Source: a virus
Length of the DNA: 64,000 bases
Direction: 5' to 3' (one strand)
IMG/VR virus record: IMGVR_UViG_3300036979_000888
Coordinates: 1-64,000 of that record
Below are positions 7,500 to 17,000 of this stretch, piece by piece (position 1 is the first letter of the stretch; each line of letters begins with the position of its first letter). A program made the translations under genes and the position numbers. The notes beneath the pieces were generated by a model that was given only the letters and a program-made list of their open reading frames with translations, had not been told where the DNA came from and ran no database searches.

Positions 7500-9009
7500 C
7501 GATACTCACCACGATATCTTGCATGGCGGGGTCTGCTTTTCCTTCTTTACAGATAACCCAAATGACGGGGCAGGCGGGTTTTAGGCGAGGTAAGGGGCCT
7601 CCGTCTTTACTGGCTACGGGAGCAAACCCGTCGGTGAATATGACCATGAGGTCTGTTCGAGCAAGCGGCTTCGTGGGTTTTTCTTTAACCCAATCTGCAT
7701 AGGTGTCTGTTCCTAAGACACGTCTAAAGGGCGCACAGAATTCCGTGCCACCATAACCGTGTCTCTTCCGTAAGGAACCAATAATCTCTTCGATTTCTGC
7801 GTCCGTTGTGGTTCGGGTAAAAATCTCTTCGTATTGGATACCATGGTCGAAGTGGATGACTTGGAGCTCAATTCCTTGGAACTGGCGTAGGATGGCGACT
7901 TGTTCGCTTACGAATGTGCGATACGCATCGTTGTTTACCGAGCCGCTGGTGTCGGTACAGCTCGTAATTCGGAATGTGAAGTCGTGCGTATATCCTGGGA
8001 AAGGTTCGATGCCATCTTCTATTACCGGGTATAATGCGATGTTGGGTTGCGCTGTTGTATGCACGAGTTTGTTGCTGATAATGCTCTTTATGTGATTTCG
8101 AAGGACGACTGGCCAGGGAACTTTTGGTTCCGTTAATAGCTCTTCGATTACGTTCTTCATGCAGCCTGGGACGGTTCCGCGGCAGCGATTAGTTTGCTCT
8201 ACGGCAGAACGAACGGCGCTGGTTGCGCTGCGCTGTAGGTCATTGGCAAGACGCTCGAGCTCACCACCGGACATATTTCGAAGGCGGCTGAGAGCTTCGC
8301 GTGTTTGTTCTTCTAACGGGTCATCTTCCTGTTCGTCGTTTTGTTCGTCATCTTGTTCGTCTTCTCCTCCCGCTCCTTTTCCTTCACTTTCATTCTCCCC
8401 TTCTCCTCCACCCTCATCTTCCATGGGCTCACCAAAGAAGTTGGCGTTTATCTCCATGCCTTTATCTTTGATTGCTTTTTGTATCTGATTGGATTTGTCT
8501 TCGTTTTCCATTAACAAGAGAAAGTATTCTTCCATGCTGAGATTACAGGGGAGGTCGAACTTTTCGGGGAAGGGGCGTTCGTCGTAAACGATTTGGAAGG
8601 CCTCGACTTTTTTGCCCACGGTTAATGGGCGTACTGCCAAATCGTTTACAGTGAGGTCTGCCGCGAGGTTAAGTGTTTTCCAAATAGTATAGAGTTTGGA
8701 ATCTGAAGACGCGCTCGTCTGTCCACCGACGAGGCGAATCATGCGCTCGTAGTGTCGGAACCCTAGGTGTGCTGCTTCGTGTACCAGACCTGCGAGTTGC
8801 GAGGGGATTACGCGCTTATTGTATTTTTCAAGGTCGATACTTAAGCAGAATCTTCCGTGTTTATCCACACGTACAGCCAGAGCATAAGGCATGGTTGTAT
8901 ATTCTCTGCGACAGCTATTAAGGATGCGCCCAAAGAAATTATTATCTCCCCGGGTGCTGCAGAGCCAATAGAAAGCATTCTGTAAGGGGGTGCGGTCTAG
9001 GGGTGCCAT
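7492..9009 (-). CDS. VWA-domain protein with putative metallopeptidase domain (DUF2201 type)
   Basis: Two domains are joined by an acidic linker. The N-terminal domain has LVHEAAHLGFRH (H77, E78, H81, H86), a zinc metallopeptidase-like HExxH motif as in the DUF2201 N-terminal family. Residues 197-235 are a run of Glu, Asp, Gly and Gln. The C-terminal half has a VWA metal-site motif DTSGS (D353, S355, S357) and a later FTDGF motif. In bacteria such proteins are encoded beside MoxR-type AAA+ ATPases and are thought to act with them in remodelling or maturing other complexes. A MoxR-like gene lies at 10878-12125. The start has AAAGGAAC upstream. It heads the operon containing the reverse transcriptase. 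The substrate is unknown. Confidence 0.85.
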   Translation of the reverse strand: MAPLDRTPLQNAFYWLCSTRGDNNFFGRILNSCRREYTTMPYALAVRVDKHGRFCLSIDLEKYNKRVIPSQLAGLVHEAAHLGFRHYERMIRLVGGQTSASSDSKLYTIWKTLNLAADLTVNDLAVRPLTVGKKVEAFQIVYDERPFPEKFDLPCNLSMEEYFLLLMENEDKSNQIQKAIKDKGMEINANFFGEPMEDEGGGEGENESEGKGAGGEDEQDDEQNDEQEDDPLEEQTREALSRLRNMSGGELERLANDLQRSATSAVRSAVEQTNRCRGTVPGCMKNVIEELLTEPKVPWPVVLRNHIKSIISNKLVHTTAQPNIALYPVIEDGIEPFPGYTHDFTFRITSCTDTSGSVNNDAYRTFVSEQVAILRQFQGIELQVIHFDHGIQYEEIFTRTTTDAEIEEIIGSLRKRHGYGGTEFCAPFRRVLGTDTYADWVKEKPTKPLARTDLMVIFTDGFAPVASKDGGPLPRLKPACPVIWVICKEGKADPAMQDIVVSIDD

Positions 9010-9018
9010 TCAAGTTCC

Positions 9019-9036
9019 TTTCATGTAGAATTGAGG
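9019..9036 (+). promoter_or_regulatory. Candidate phage promoter box
   Basis: TTTCATGTAGAATTGAGG lies in the divergent gap between the VWA gene and the gene at 9076. It matches 14 of 18 bases of TTTCACCTATAATTGAAG at 13774, which precedes another plus-strand unit. The shared core is TANAATTGANG. It would give a leader of roughly 30 bases carrying the AGAGGG ribosome site. Support comes from within-window comparison only. Confidence 0.4.
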
Positions 9037-9075
9037 TTGTTGTGCAAGTAACTCGCACAGTTGAAGAGGGAGACC

Positions 9076-10080
9076 ATGACCACTATCGACGTGACTAACG
9101 ACCCCGCATTTTCACATCTCCGCGTTTTGACGGAGAAGTATCCTGGTTTGGTTGAGTTCGCAAAGTCTGCCGAGCTCGCCCCGGAGGAGTTTAATAATCT
9201 CCCCGATGGCGCTTTTGCCTGGCCAGAAAAGCGGGCATTTCCTACTCATACCAAGGAACACGCTGCGATTTCACAGGCCTATGCGAAGAGCGCCGCGGTA
9301 CTGCCCGTACACGTGCGCGAGAATATCAAAATCGCGTGTGAAGCGCATTCGATTCCCGAAGAACTTTTTATCCCGGTACAAACTAAGACGGCGAGTGAGG
9401 TTCACTGGCTTCTTCCCGAGCAACAGCGCTTCCGTGTGGCTTCTTCGGAGGATGTCGAATTCGCTATCGACGCGCTAGAGAAGCGTGCGCACGACCTTAC
9501 GGAGAAGCAGCGAGCCGAGGCGTACTTGAATTTGGTGAAGGCGGCTGAGACGTTCGGGGTGAAGACGAGCGCGTCACTTCAGAAGTTCGCGGGGAATACC
9601 CTGACGGATACTGAAGTTTTGGCGGATTGGTTGGATGCTCGAGCTGAAGCGGCAGAGATGGTCGGAAATAAGATTGCGTCAGTGGAGTTCAAGAACCTAG
9701 GGCAATCGTACCGGCATGTCAACTCTTTTCTTGCGTCGAGGGACGACCAAGTGAAGCTGGCTCAGGCCATCGCCGAGCTCGACAAACTCGCCGGCATCGA
9801 AAAGTACGTTGGTAGGAGCATCCCCAACCCCATCTTGACGGTGTGGAACACCAACAAGGTCGCGTCGCAGCAGCTCGAGCTCAACGGGATGTACTTCGAC
9901 AAGAACATGTTGGCCTCTCTGCCGGTCTCTTTCTGGAAGGACGCCCTGGGGGATGACTTCGTGGCGGAGTTCGCGCCCGGGGGGATGGTGGACCCGGAAC
10001 AGCTCGAGGCCGTGCTGCAGACCTTGCCGGCCGATATGAAGGCCACCCTGGTCACGCAACTCGCCCCGTACTCAAAGTAG
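9076..10080 (+). CDS. Hypothetical protein, 334 aa, probable virion or assembly protein
   Basis: Mostly helical and rich in Ala, Glu and Lys, with no enzyme motif. It contains a KTASE tetrapeptide motif (about residue 110) that recurs in many probable virion proteins of this window. A longer frame starts at TTG 9061, but GAAGAGGG lies just before ATG 9076, which I take as the start. The second half has more G/C-ending codons than the first. The next gene follows after 10 bases. I do not recognise the family; a head or internal virion protein is a reasonable guess from the shared motif. Confidence 0.75.
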   Translation: MTTIDVTNDPAFSHLRVLTEKYPGLVEFAKSAELAPEEFNNLPDGAFAWPEKRAFPTHTKEHAAISQAYAKSAAVLPVHVRENIKIACEAHSIPEELFIPVQTKTASEVHWLLPEQQRFRVASSEDVEFAIDALEKRAHDLTEKQRAEAYLNLVKAAETFGVKTSASLQKFAGNTLTDTEVLADWLDARAEAAEMVGNKIASVEFKNLGQSYRHVNSFLASRDDQVKLAQAIAELDKLAGIEKYVGRSIPNPILTVWNTNKVASQQLELNGMYFDKNMLASLPVSFWKDALGDDFVAEFAPGGMVDPEQLEAVLQTLPADMKATLVTQLAPYSK

Positions 10081-10090
10081 GCTGCGCGCT

Positions 10091-10870
10091 ATGGCCACAG
10101 AACTGCACGCGGGTTTCAAGACGCTCTGGGGATTGGTGCCAGGCATCAACCAGGGCCTCATGATGAAGACGGCTTCGGAGCGGGCGCACAATGGCGCGCT
10201 GAAGGTACTCAAGGACCCCCAGATGAACACGGCTGCGGGGCTATACCTCGCAGCGCGGACCGTCTACGGGGAAGACATCCTGAAGTGGGAGCCCGAGACG
10301 CTGTGGTTGACCATGGACCAGGACGGGGTGAATCTCCCCGACGAGGAGCGGAACAAACTCCTCGCTGCTATCGCTCTGATTGTCCATCCAGCTTTCTATT
10401 GGGATAACTTGGTCTTCCAGCGCACCGTTCAAGCTTTCAATGGGGAACTTTTTGACCCGGAGACGCTGCAGGAGTGCGCCGCGGCGCATATGGCGTGGGC
10501 TGTGTACGAGGCGGGAGTGATTCGAGGTCTGGATAACGACCAAGCCATCATCCCGGAGTTTGATGAGGACGTGCAGCAGTACATCGCGGTTTGCCTTTTA
10601 CGAGAGGGCTACGTTCTCCCTCCTGAGCCTCTCAATGAGTTCATGTCGGATAATCTTGAGGGGCTCTTTTCAAAGAACTCCTATTCGGCCACATTAAAAA
10701 AAGAGGTCGCAAATAGCTGGGAAGCCTTGGACAAGGACGCTCTCGAAAGAACCGAGTTCTTCGAGAACGAGCTCGGCGTCCAGCTTGCCCAACTATCTGC
10801 GTGCTTCCTCTACGTAAAGAAATGGGCTGACCAGCTCGCCGAGGATTTATCGGCGGCTCGTCAGCCCTGA
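10091..10870 (+). CDS. Hypothetical protein, 259 aa, probable virion or assembly protein
   Basis: A helical protein with no recognised domain. Its N-terminal 30 residues are hydrophobic and end in MMKTASE, the same KTASE motif as in the preceding gene and in many structural-region proteins. If this is a processing site, the N-terminal segment would be removed during assembly, but that is speculative. It ends convergently 8 bases from the MoxR-like gene, and the gap holds a small CTGAT/ATCAG inverted repeat. It is probably co-transcribed with the gene at 9076. Confidence 0.75.
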   Translation: MATELHAGFKTLWGLVPGINQGLMMKTASERAHNGALKVLKDPQMNTAAGLYLAARTVYGEDILKWEPETLWLTMDQDGVNLPDEERNKLLAAIALIVHPAFYWDNLVFQRTVQAFNGELFDPETLQECAAAHMAWAVYEAGVIRGLDNDQAIIPEFDEDVQQYIAVCLLREGYVLPPEPLNEFMSDNLEGLFSKNSYSATLKKEVANSWEALDKDALERTEFFENELGVQLAQLSACFLYVKKWADQLAEDLSAARQP

Positions 10871-10877
10871 TTTCCTA

Positions 10878-12125
10878 TCAGTTGTTGAGTCGAACGAATC
10901 GGTCCACAGCATCGTGGGCTTTTTCTGAGTGTTTTAGGTGAGCGCGGAATCGGTCCTTGTCTTTAACGAAGCTGTTGATGAGGTTTGCGCGATAGGTGGG
11001 TTTTCCGTATTGATTTGCGGTAGGGGTAATGTTGTCCGTAAACAGTGCTGCGTATTCCGCGGCACAGGTCTCGAAAAACGTGAAGATTGCGGGGTAGGCC
11101 TTGTCGATGTCGTATTCAACATCGAACATGTAATTCAAAAGGTTATAGACAAATTCCACCAGCCTGGGCTGTTTTCCAAGGTCTTCTAACTGTTGGAATT
11201 TACGCATGAAATGCTTAGTATCTGTTAGGAATTCCACAGGACTGAGGATAACGTTATTGTCCTCGATAAAGGCTTGGAATTGAGACGCCATTGTTAGGTT
11301 GAGGGATGACCCGAATCGGCTGAGAGCTCGGCTGCTTTGTAGAGAAATATCCGCGCTCTCCAAAGCATAGCAGTCGAGGGAAATTGTTTGCCACGTAGCG
11401 GGGCAAGCGAAAGGTCTGTTGTTCTTCTTATTCTGTTCGTCGTAAAGCATGGTCGGCGCCGTTGCGATAAAGGACCGGACGTGCTCGTGACAAGAGAGAC
11501 CGTTTTCAGGAATCACGGGAGAGGTGCGGTCGCTATAATGGAATTCTCGCGTACGAGCGTGTTGCAACCATTCGTCAGGAGAGTAGATGGCGTAAACAAA
11601 CCGAAGCCTCCGACGGAGGGCGGCGTTGTTTTCAATTTGATTGACGACGTAGGACCCGGTGCTGGGGTTCATCATTGCTACGATGAGGCAGTCGTCCGAG
11701 AGCTCGTAGTCATAGAGAAAACGGTCCTCGGCCAGGGAGTAGAACATGGCGATGGCGTGCTGAGCGCCTTGGTTGATTTCGTCGAACGCGAGGATGCAGC
11801 GTTCTCCTTTTCGCGGAAGACCCGTGGGAACTTTGATACGAAAGAAGCCTTCTTCGGCGTCTCGGATCGATGGCACACCTGCGCTAAGCAATCCGAATTG
11901 AGCGGTACGGATATCGCAGACACGCGCCTTGAGCTCGCGTGCAACTTGGTGGACGACTTGTGATTTACCTAGACCGGCCTCGCCCACGATGCAGTAGATG
12001 CCTCGGAATAAGCGCATATTGTAATTTAATTTAATCTCTTCTTTGATTTCTCCGATGGTCATTCGTGGGACATCGTATAGCTCTGCGTACTCTTGATTAA
12101 CTGATTTGCTATTGTTTTCCGCCAT
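10878..12125 (-). CDS. MoxR-like AAA+ ATPase
   Basis: A 415-residue AAA+ protein with Walker A GEAGLGKS (residues 48-55), Walker B ILAFDEIN (D115, E116) and a sensor-1 motif MMNPSTGS (N153), followed by an arginine-rich NAALRRRLRF segment. This is the MoxR/RavA pattern. MoxR ATPases act with VWA proteins to remodel or activate target complexes, and a VWA/metallopeptidase gene lies 1.9 kb away on the same strand. The annotated frame extends to 12227 inside terL. The ATG at 12125, preceded by AGGA, is a better start and leaves a 22-base divergent gap to terL. The two genes between it and the VWA gene run the other way, so the pair is not in one operon. Confidence 0.88.
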   Translation of the reverse strand: MAENNSKSVNQEYAELYDVPRMTIGEIKEEIKLNYNMRLFRGIYCIVGEAGLGKSQVVHQVARELKARVCDIRTAQFGLLSAGVPSIRDAEEGFFRIKVPTGLPRKGERCILAFDEINQGAQHAIAMFYSLAEDRFLYDYELSDDCLIVAMMNPSTGSYVVNQIENNAALRRRLRFVYAIYSPDEWLQHARTREFHYSDRTSPVIPENGLSCHEHVRSFIATAPTMLYDEQNKKNNRPFACPATWQTISLDCYALESADISLQSSRALSRFGSSLNLTMASQFQAFIEDNNVILSPVEFLTDTKHFMRKFQQLEDLGKQPRLVEFVYNLLNYMFDVEYDIDKAYPAIFTFFETCAAEYAALFTDNITPTANQYGKPTYRANLINSFVKDKDRFRAHLKHSEKAHDAVDRFVRLNN

Positions 12126-12147
12126 TTTCCTGATATCCTTTTCTTGA

Positions 12148-13773
12148 ATGAAGAACGTTTCCGCCACCATTAGCGAAGTGTGTGAAGCCTGGTTAAACCT
12201 AAACGGAAAGCCTTTCCGCCTGGACATGTGGCCAGCCCATCGGACCTTTTACGATGGGCTCTGGCGCCGAACGTTGTTAAAAACAAGTCGGCAGGTCGCG
12301 AAGTCCACGACCCTAGCCAACTTCGGGATTGCTGAGTGCGCTCTTATACCACATTTTTCCGTAATGTTTGTAACGCCCTCCAAAGAGCAGACGATGCGCT
12401 TTTCGAATTCTCGCGTTACAAAGGTTATGCGTTACTCTCCGATTATCAGAAAGAAGTTTTTGAGTACAGAACTTTCGGACCGTGTACTCCACAAGCAGTT
12501 CACAAATGGGTCGGAGATGGTCTTTGCGTATGCGTTGGATGACGCAGACCGCCTTCGAGGCCCATCCACTGACCGCAACGTGTACGACGAGGTGCAGGAC
12601 CTGCTATATAATCCTGTAATTACGGTAGGTAATGAAACATTGTCGCGTTCTAAATATGCGTACGAGACGTATGCGGGGACGCCAAAGACAATGGAAAATA
12701 CCATTCAGTATCTATGGGAATTGAGCACCCAGACCGAATGGGTCATGAAGTGCTCAGGTTGCGGTAAATACCAGTACGCGGCGTCCGAGAAGTGCATTGG
12801 CCTTAAAGGAATGATTTGCCTAAAGTGTGGTACGTACTTAAATCCTTTTGAAGGTCAGTGGGTTGATATGGCAGAGTCCCTCCCGGCTGACTCGCGGGTA
12901 GAAGAGGAAGACCGTATTAAAGGTTTTCATATTTGTCAGCCATCCATGCCCGATTGTAATCCTCTCGCTGTTGAGAAGATGGGATACAATCAAGACCTCG
13001 TGCGTTTCGCCTCCAAGCAATGGAAAGACATTTTATATAAGCTAGAAAACCTTCCTCCGACGACTTTTAGAAACGAAGTTTTAGGAATCTCCGATGCGCT
13101 TGGCGCGCGCATGATTGCGAAGGAAGAGCTCGAGGCTCTCTGTACGGGGCCGGCGCTGTCGGCTACTCCATCTCCCGCGGGCATGGCGGGGGTTACGACG
13201 ACGGTAGCGGGAATTGATTGGTCGGGCGGAGGCACCTCCGGCGTATCGAGGACTGTTTTGTGGATTTGGGGTCTGAACACGCAGCTAGGGGTACTTCGTT
13301 GTTTGTTTTACAGAATTTATCCAGGTATAAATCCGGTCAATTCTGTCGAAGAAATTATTCAAATTTGCAATATGTATCGAGTTGCGTACGCGGTGGGTGA
13401 TGCTGGAGAGGGGAGTCTCCCGAACGACGTGCTTCGAAACGCTCTAGGGCCTAATCGCATGACGCAGGTCCAATACGGAGCGTATGCGCAAGCGTTGCAT
13501 TGGAATGGGCAGGATAGATACCTCTTAGATCGAACCACAATGATCGACAACTACGTGATGTTGCTCAAGAAAAAGATGGTCCAATTCGGTCCGTTGGATG
13601 AGATGACCATTCCCATCGCAGATATTTTGAATGAATACGAAGAGGTGACGATGTTGGGGAGGAAGGTGTGGAGACACTCACCGCAGAAGCCCGATGACTG
13701 TCTCCACGCGAGTCTTTTTGGATGGTTGGCGTCCAAGATTGTTATGAACGATTTGAAGTTCTGGAAGGATTGA
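12148..13773 (+). CDS. terL: Terminase large subunit (DNA packaging motor)
   Basis: A 541-residue packaging ATPase/nuclease. The ATPase domain has a Walker A-like TSRQVAKST (residues 46-54) and Walker B NVYDEVQDL (D147, E148). A zinc-ribbon insertion with CSGC and CLKC pairs lies near residues 200-228. The C-terminal RNase H-type nuclease has D357 in GIDWSGGG, D418 in VGDAGEG and D516/D517 in PDDCLHA. These are the three acidic positions of TerL nucleases. It binds the portal and translocates DNA into proheads. The start has no clear ribosome site and lies 22 bases from the divergent MoxR-like gene. No small terminase gene is obvious nearby. Confidence 0.95.
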   Translation: MKNVSATISEVCEAWLNLNGKPFRLDMWPAHRTFYDGLWRRTLLKTSRQVAKSTTLANFGIAECALIPHFSVMFVTPSKEQTMRFSNSRVTKVMRYSPIIRKKFLSTELSDRVLHKQFTNGSEMVFAYALDDADRLRGPSTDRNVYDEVQDLLYNPVITVGNETLSRSKYAYETYAGTPKTMENTIQYLWELSTQTEWVMKCSGCGKYQYAASEKCIGLKGMICLKCGTYLNPFEGQWVDMAESLPADSRVEEEDRIKGFHICQPSMPDCNPLAVEKMGYNQDLVRFASKQWKDILYKLENLPPTTFRNEVLGISDALGARMIAKEELEALCTGPALSATPSPAGMAGVTTTVAGIDWSGGGTSGVSRTVLWIWGLNTQLGVLRCLFYRIYPGINPVNSVEEIIQICNMYRVAYAVGDAGEGSLPNDVLRNALGPNRMTQVQYGAYAQALHWNGQDRYLLDRTTMIDNYVMLLKKKMVQFGPLDEMTIPIADILNEYEEVTMLGRKVWRHSPQKPDDCLHASLFGWLASKIVMNDLKFWKD

Positions 13774-13791
13774 TTTCACCTATAATTGAAG
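13774..13791 (+). promoter_or_regulatory. Candidate phage promoter box
   Basis: TTTCACCTATAATTGAAG lies directly after the terL stop and 20 bases before a 34-residue gene. It closely matches the boxes at 9019 and 54777 (TCTCACCTACAATTTAAGC). TATAAT within it also fits a bacterial -10 element, but no -35 is evident. It is the best copy of the repeated box in the window. Confidence 0.45.
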
Positions 13792-13810
13792 AACGAAAGT
13801 GAGGACGCAA

Positions 13811-13915
13811 ATGGATTTTAACAAAGTGGCGTATACACAGGGGTACATGGACGCGGTAGAACTTCTGAAAGTTGCTTTTACTACCATGAATACTCTCTAT
13901 GATAAGGGCAAATAG
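13811..13915 (+). CDS. Micro-protein, 34 aa, with recurrent GY-AL motif
   Basis: An ATG with GTGAGG upstream opens a 34-codon frame encoding MDFNKVAYTQGYMDAVEL and onward to LYDKGK. The segment YTQGYMDAVELLKVAF matches the [FY]xxGYxxALxKLG motif found at the ends of several other proteins here, so this gene is almost nothing but that motif. It lies between terL and polA behind a good promoter box. The function is unknown. Its similarity to terminal tags on larger proteins makes it a candidate free-standing version of that tag. Confidence 0.55.
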   Translation: MDFNKVAYTQGYMDAVELLKVAFTTMNTLYDKGK

Positions 13916-13930
13916 GGCGGGGAAGGCGCA

Positions 13931-14092
13931 ATGCGTGCGTCCTATATTAAGGCTCGGGATATGGCATACGGGTATCCTAAAGCAGGGAATAAGAAAATGC
14001 ACGAGAACCTTCGCCAAAAGTTGAAGTCCGAGAATTATCCTGTGGATGAATGGGATAAGGATAAGCCGAAGTGGACTAATTCCTTGTTTTAA
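13931..14092 (+). CDS. Small hypothetical protein, 53 aa
   Basis: The frame starts at an ATG preceded by GGGAAGG and encodes a basic, Lys- and Tyr-rich peptide ending DKDKPKWTNSLF. The stop overlaps the convergent polA stop within TTAA. It follows the 34-residue gene after 15 bases, so the two probably share a transcript. The function is unknown; the good ribosome site and compact placement are the main reasons to accept it. Confidence 0.5.
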   Translation: MRASYIKARDMAYGYPKAGNKKMHENLRQKLKSENYPVDEWDKDKPKWTNSLF

Positions 14093-17000
14093 GCGGCGTG
14101 TTCCGCTGTCGCTTCTTCTGCGAGGGCATTTCGAATTTCCAAATCCATATAGTCGTCTTCTTCGCCGGAAGCGAATTCAGGATTACTGGATAGGAATGAG
14201 GCTACGGACATCAGGTCTCCGTAGTTGGCGCCAACTTCGACGTCCCATGAGAAGGGGACTGGCAGCCAGGGGTACTTTTTGGCGACCTGTTTCACACCGT
14301 AGTCCTGAATGAACGCGGGCATTTGATAGGCGTATTTCTTGGGAATTTGGAACACGAGCGAGTCGTGCACGGTGTTCAGCATATTCCCGCCGAAGTCGCT
14401 TTCGATGACGGGGTCGGTAGTGCAGAGGACATCCAAAACCATCTCGGCACTCGTATTTTGGATCTTGAAATTTACGGCTTGCCGCTCGGCGCGGCTGCGA
14501 AGGAAGCGGGGGAGGTTCTGCAGATTGAGGTGCCGGCGCCGGCCGAGGAAGGTCTCGACGAGACCGATGTGTTGGACCTGCTTTTTGGTGATGTCGATGT
14601 AGTCCTTGATGGACGGGAACATATTGAACAGAGTTCGGATAATGGCCTCGGCTTGGTCTTCCGGGATACCGACGATGCCGGATATCTTCTTGGGGGCGGC
14701 GCCGTAGAGGATGCCGAACACCACGCGCTTGATGTTCTTTCGGAGGGCGTCCAGCTGCTCGCCATAGGCCTTGTCCAACTTCTTGAGAGTGTCCCTCGCT
14801 TCGAAGTCTTCGTAGCTCCAGGCGTGTTCCTGGTCGATGCCGATGGTAGCCAGAACCGAGGCATACTGCGGGGGCTTGATGTCCTGCAGCACGTTCGCGA
14901 CGTTGTAGACGGTCGCGGCGAAGAAGCTGTGAGGGTCCATGCCGTTGTTGAGAGCTGCTATGAGCGCTTTGTCCCGGCTGTAGGCGGCGTAGACCCGGAC
15001 CTCCGCGGCTTTGGCGTCGGCGTTGACGATGATGAAGTCCGGGCGAGTTGGAATGAATATACGCTTAATGTGATACTGGTGCGGAGGCTTCCCTATCCTT
15101 TTAGGGATATTTTGCATATTTTCCTCACTTGAGGAAAGTCTAGCGGTAGCCGTTCCATGTTGGTGAAAATTCGAATGCATTCGCCCATCTTCGCGGCTGA
15201 GCACCTCGATATTTTCGATGAACGTGGACCGGGCCTTACTGATGCCGCGGAACTCGAGGAGGGCGGCGCTGAGTGCACATTTATGCGTGTTGGTCAGGAA
15301 CTTGAGGAACTTGGCATCGGTGGAGATGGCGCCTTTTTCAGTACGGGGAGGTTCGATTTTCCCCGCGTAGCAGACGAGCTCGCCCGTGCCCGGTTGCAAG
15401 TAGCCGGTCGAGAAGAGTGCCTTGGCGACGTGCTGAGTGCTGGCGGGGTTGAAGTCCGTCAGGCCGATGGGGAGCATGTCCGAGAAGATGGACGAGGAGC
15501 TCGCCAGGTAGCTGTCCATGTCGGCCTGCAGCTTGAGGATGTATTCCCGGTCTACAGCCATCCCGTGGAGCTCCATCTTCGCTAGGACCTGGGTCGTGGG
15601 GAGGATGCGCTTGGCCATGTTATACAGCGGAGGGTTCGGATGCTTGAACAGGACTTCTCCAATCCGCTTGGAGACTTCTTTTGTGCCTAGCAGGAAGGCG
15701 GATCGCTTCTTGGCCAGAGACTTACTTTCTTCCGTGAGCTCTGTGCGCTGTTGGGCCGAGCAGCGAAGAGTCACATCGGCATCGAAGGCGGCGTACTTCA
15801 TCAACTCTTGTAGAGGGATGTTCTTGTAACCGTCATCGGTCTCGAGCTTCTTTTCAAGGCGGGATTGTTTTGGGGCGTCATCTGCTTTCTTTTTCTTGGT
15901 GCGCTTTGGCTTTACCTTCTTTAAGAGTTGTTCTTCTTGGGAGGCTTCAGAGGTATCAGCAGGAGTGAGCGCGTCGATATCTAGTCTTCCTGCGTAGATT
16001 TCTTTAAGCTCGTCTTCGTAGGCTGAGAATTCGGGCAGGCGAAGACGCGTAATATGTTTTAAGCCGTAAAAACCTTTTTTGTCTTCTTCAATGAGATGCT
16101 CTCCTAACATTACATCCCAAGAAAGATTTGCAACTTTAAAACCTTTGCGCTCGAATACTTTGAGGTCGTATTTAGCGTTGGCAAAGATTTTGGGTTTTAC
16201 ACAAGTCAAGAGGCGTTCGAGATGAGGGCGTGCGTCCTCTAAGTCGATGCTGGATTCTGGATGCTCGAGTTGGATAGCGGCAGATTTCCCTTTATCCCAG
16301 CAGACAGATACCATGAGGAGCTGCAGTTTATCGCGGTGAGGATAGAGGGTATTAGTTTCAGTATCTAGCGAGATAGGAGAGTGCTCACGCGTTATTCCAG
16401 GTATAGAGTAGTTGACGATTTCCGTTACTAGGTTAGAGAGCTCTTCTACTGTACGAGGATACTGATACTCTTCGGAGAGACGCGATAGAACAGAGCGTTT
16501 GGCTTCAAGTTCTCCGACTTTATTATCCTGGACTAGCTTTAAAAAGACCTCGATTTGCCGAGAGAGGATTTCAGAATAGCCGGCTTTGGTAGCCAATTGA
16601 CGCTTGGATAAAGACACGAATATGTACGCGTGTCGTCCATCAATATTTGTCTCGATTATTTTCCCAATGACGTCTGTGTATTTTCCGAATTGAATCCCGA
16701 GTGATTTTAGAGCCGTAGCACCCATGGCAAAAATGCAGATGGGCTTTTCAGGAGTTGCGTATTCAAGGAGCTCGGCGCGTAGGTTAGGTGCACATGCGAC
16801 CATCTCTTTTGCGTTGGGCTTTTCAATCTGACAGCGGACGGCGTAGGTAAAACGCCCCTCGAGTTGACCAAGACGCACCAGCGCACTTTGAAAGGCGATG
16901 AAGATGGTTCGTTCGATATCAAATGACCACCCTGAATGATTTTCCTGTTCGGTAAATCCGCTCAGGAATGGAGACTCTCCTACGCAGAAGTAGTCTGTAT

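Noticed and set aside
6999-7520. Retron msr-msd RNA upstream of the reverse transcriptase
   Set aside because: The region is fully occupied by overlapping coding frames, and I see no inverted repeats of the expected spacing.
12126-12227. N-terminal extension of the MoxR-like protein to 12227
   Set aside because: It would overlap terL by 80 bases. ATG 12125 has a ribosome site and leaves a clean divergent gap.
14323-15132. Long plus-strand frame opposite polA
   Set aside because: It is antisense to the well-supported polymerase palm domain and is explained by G/C-rich codon use there.
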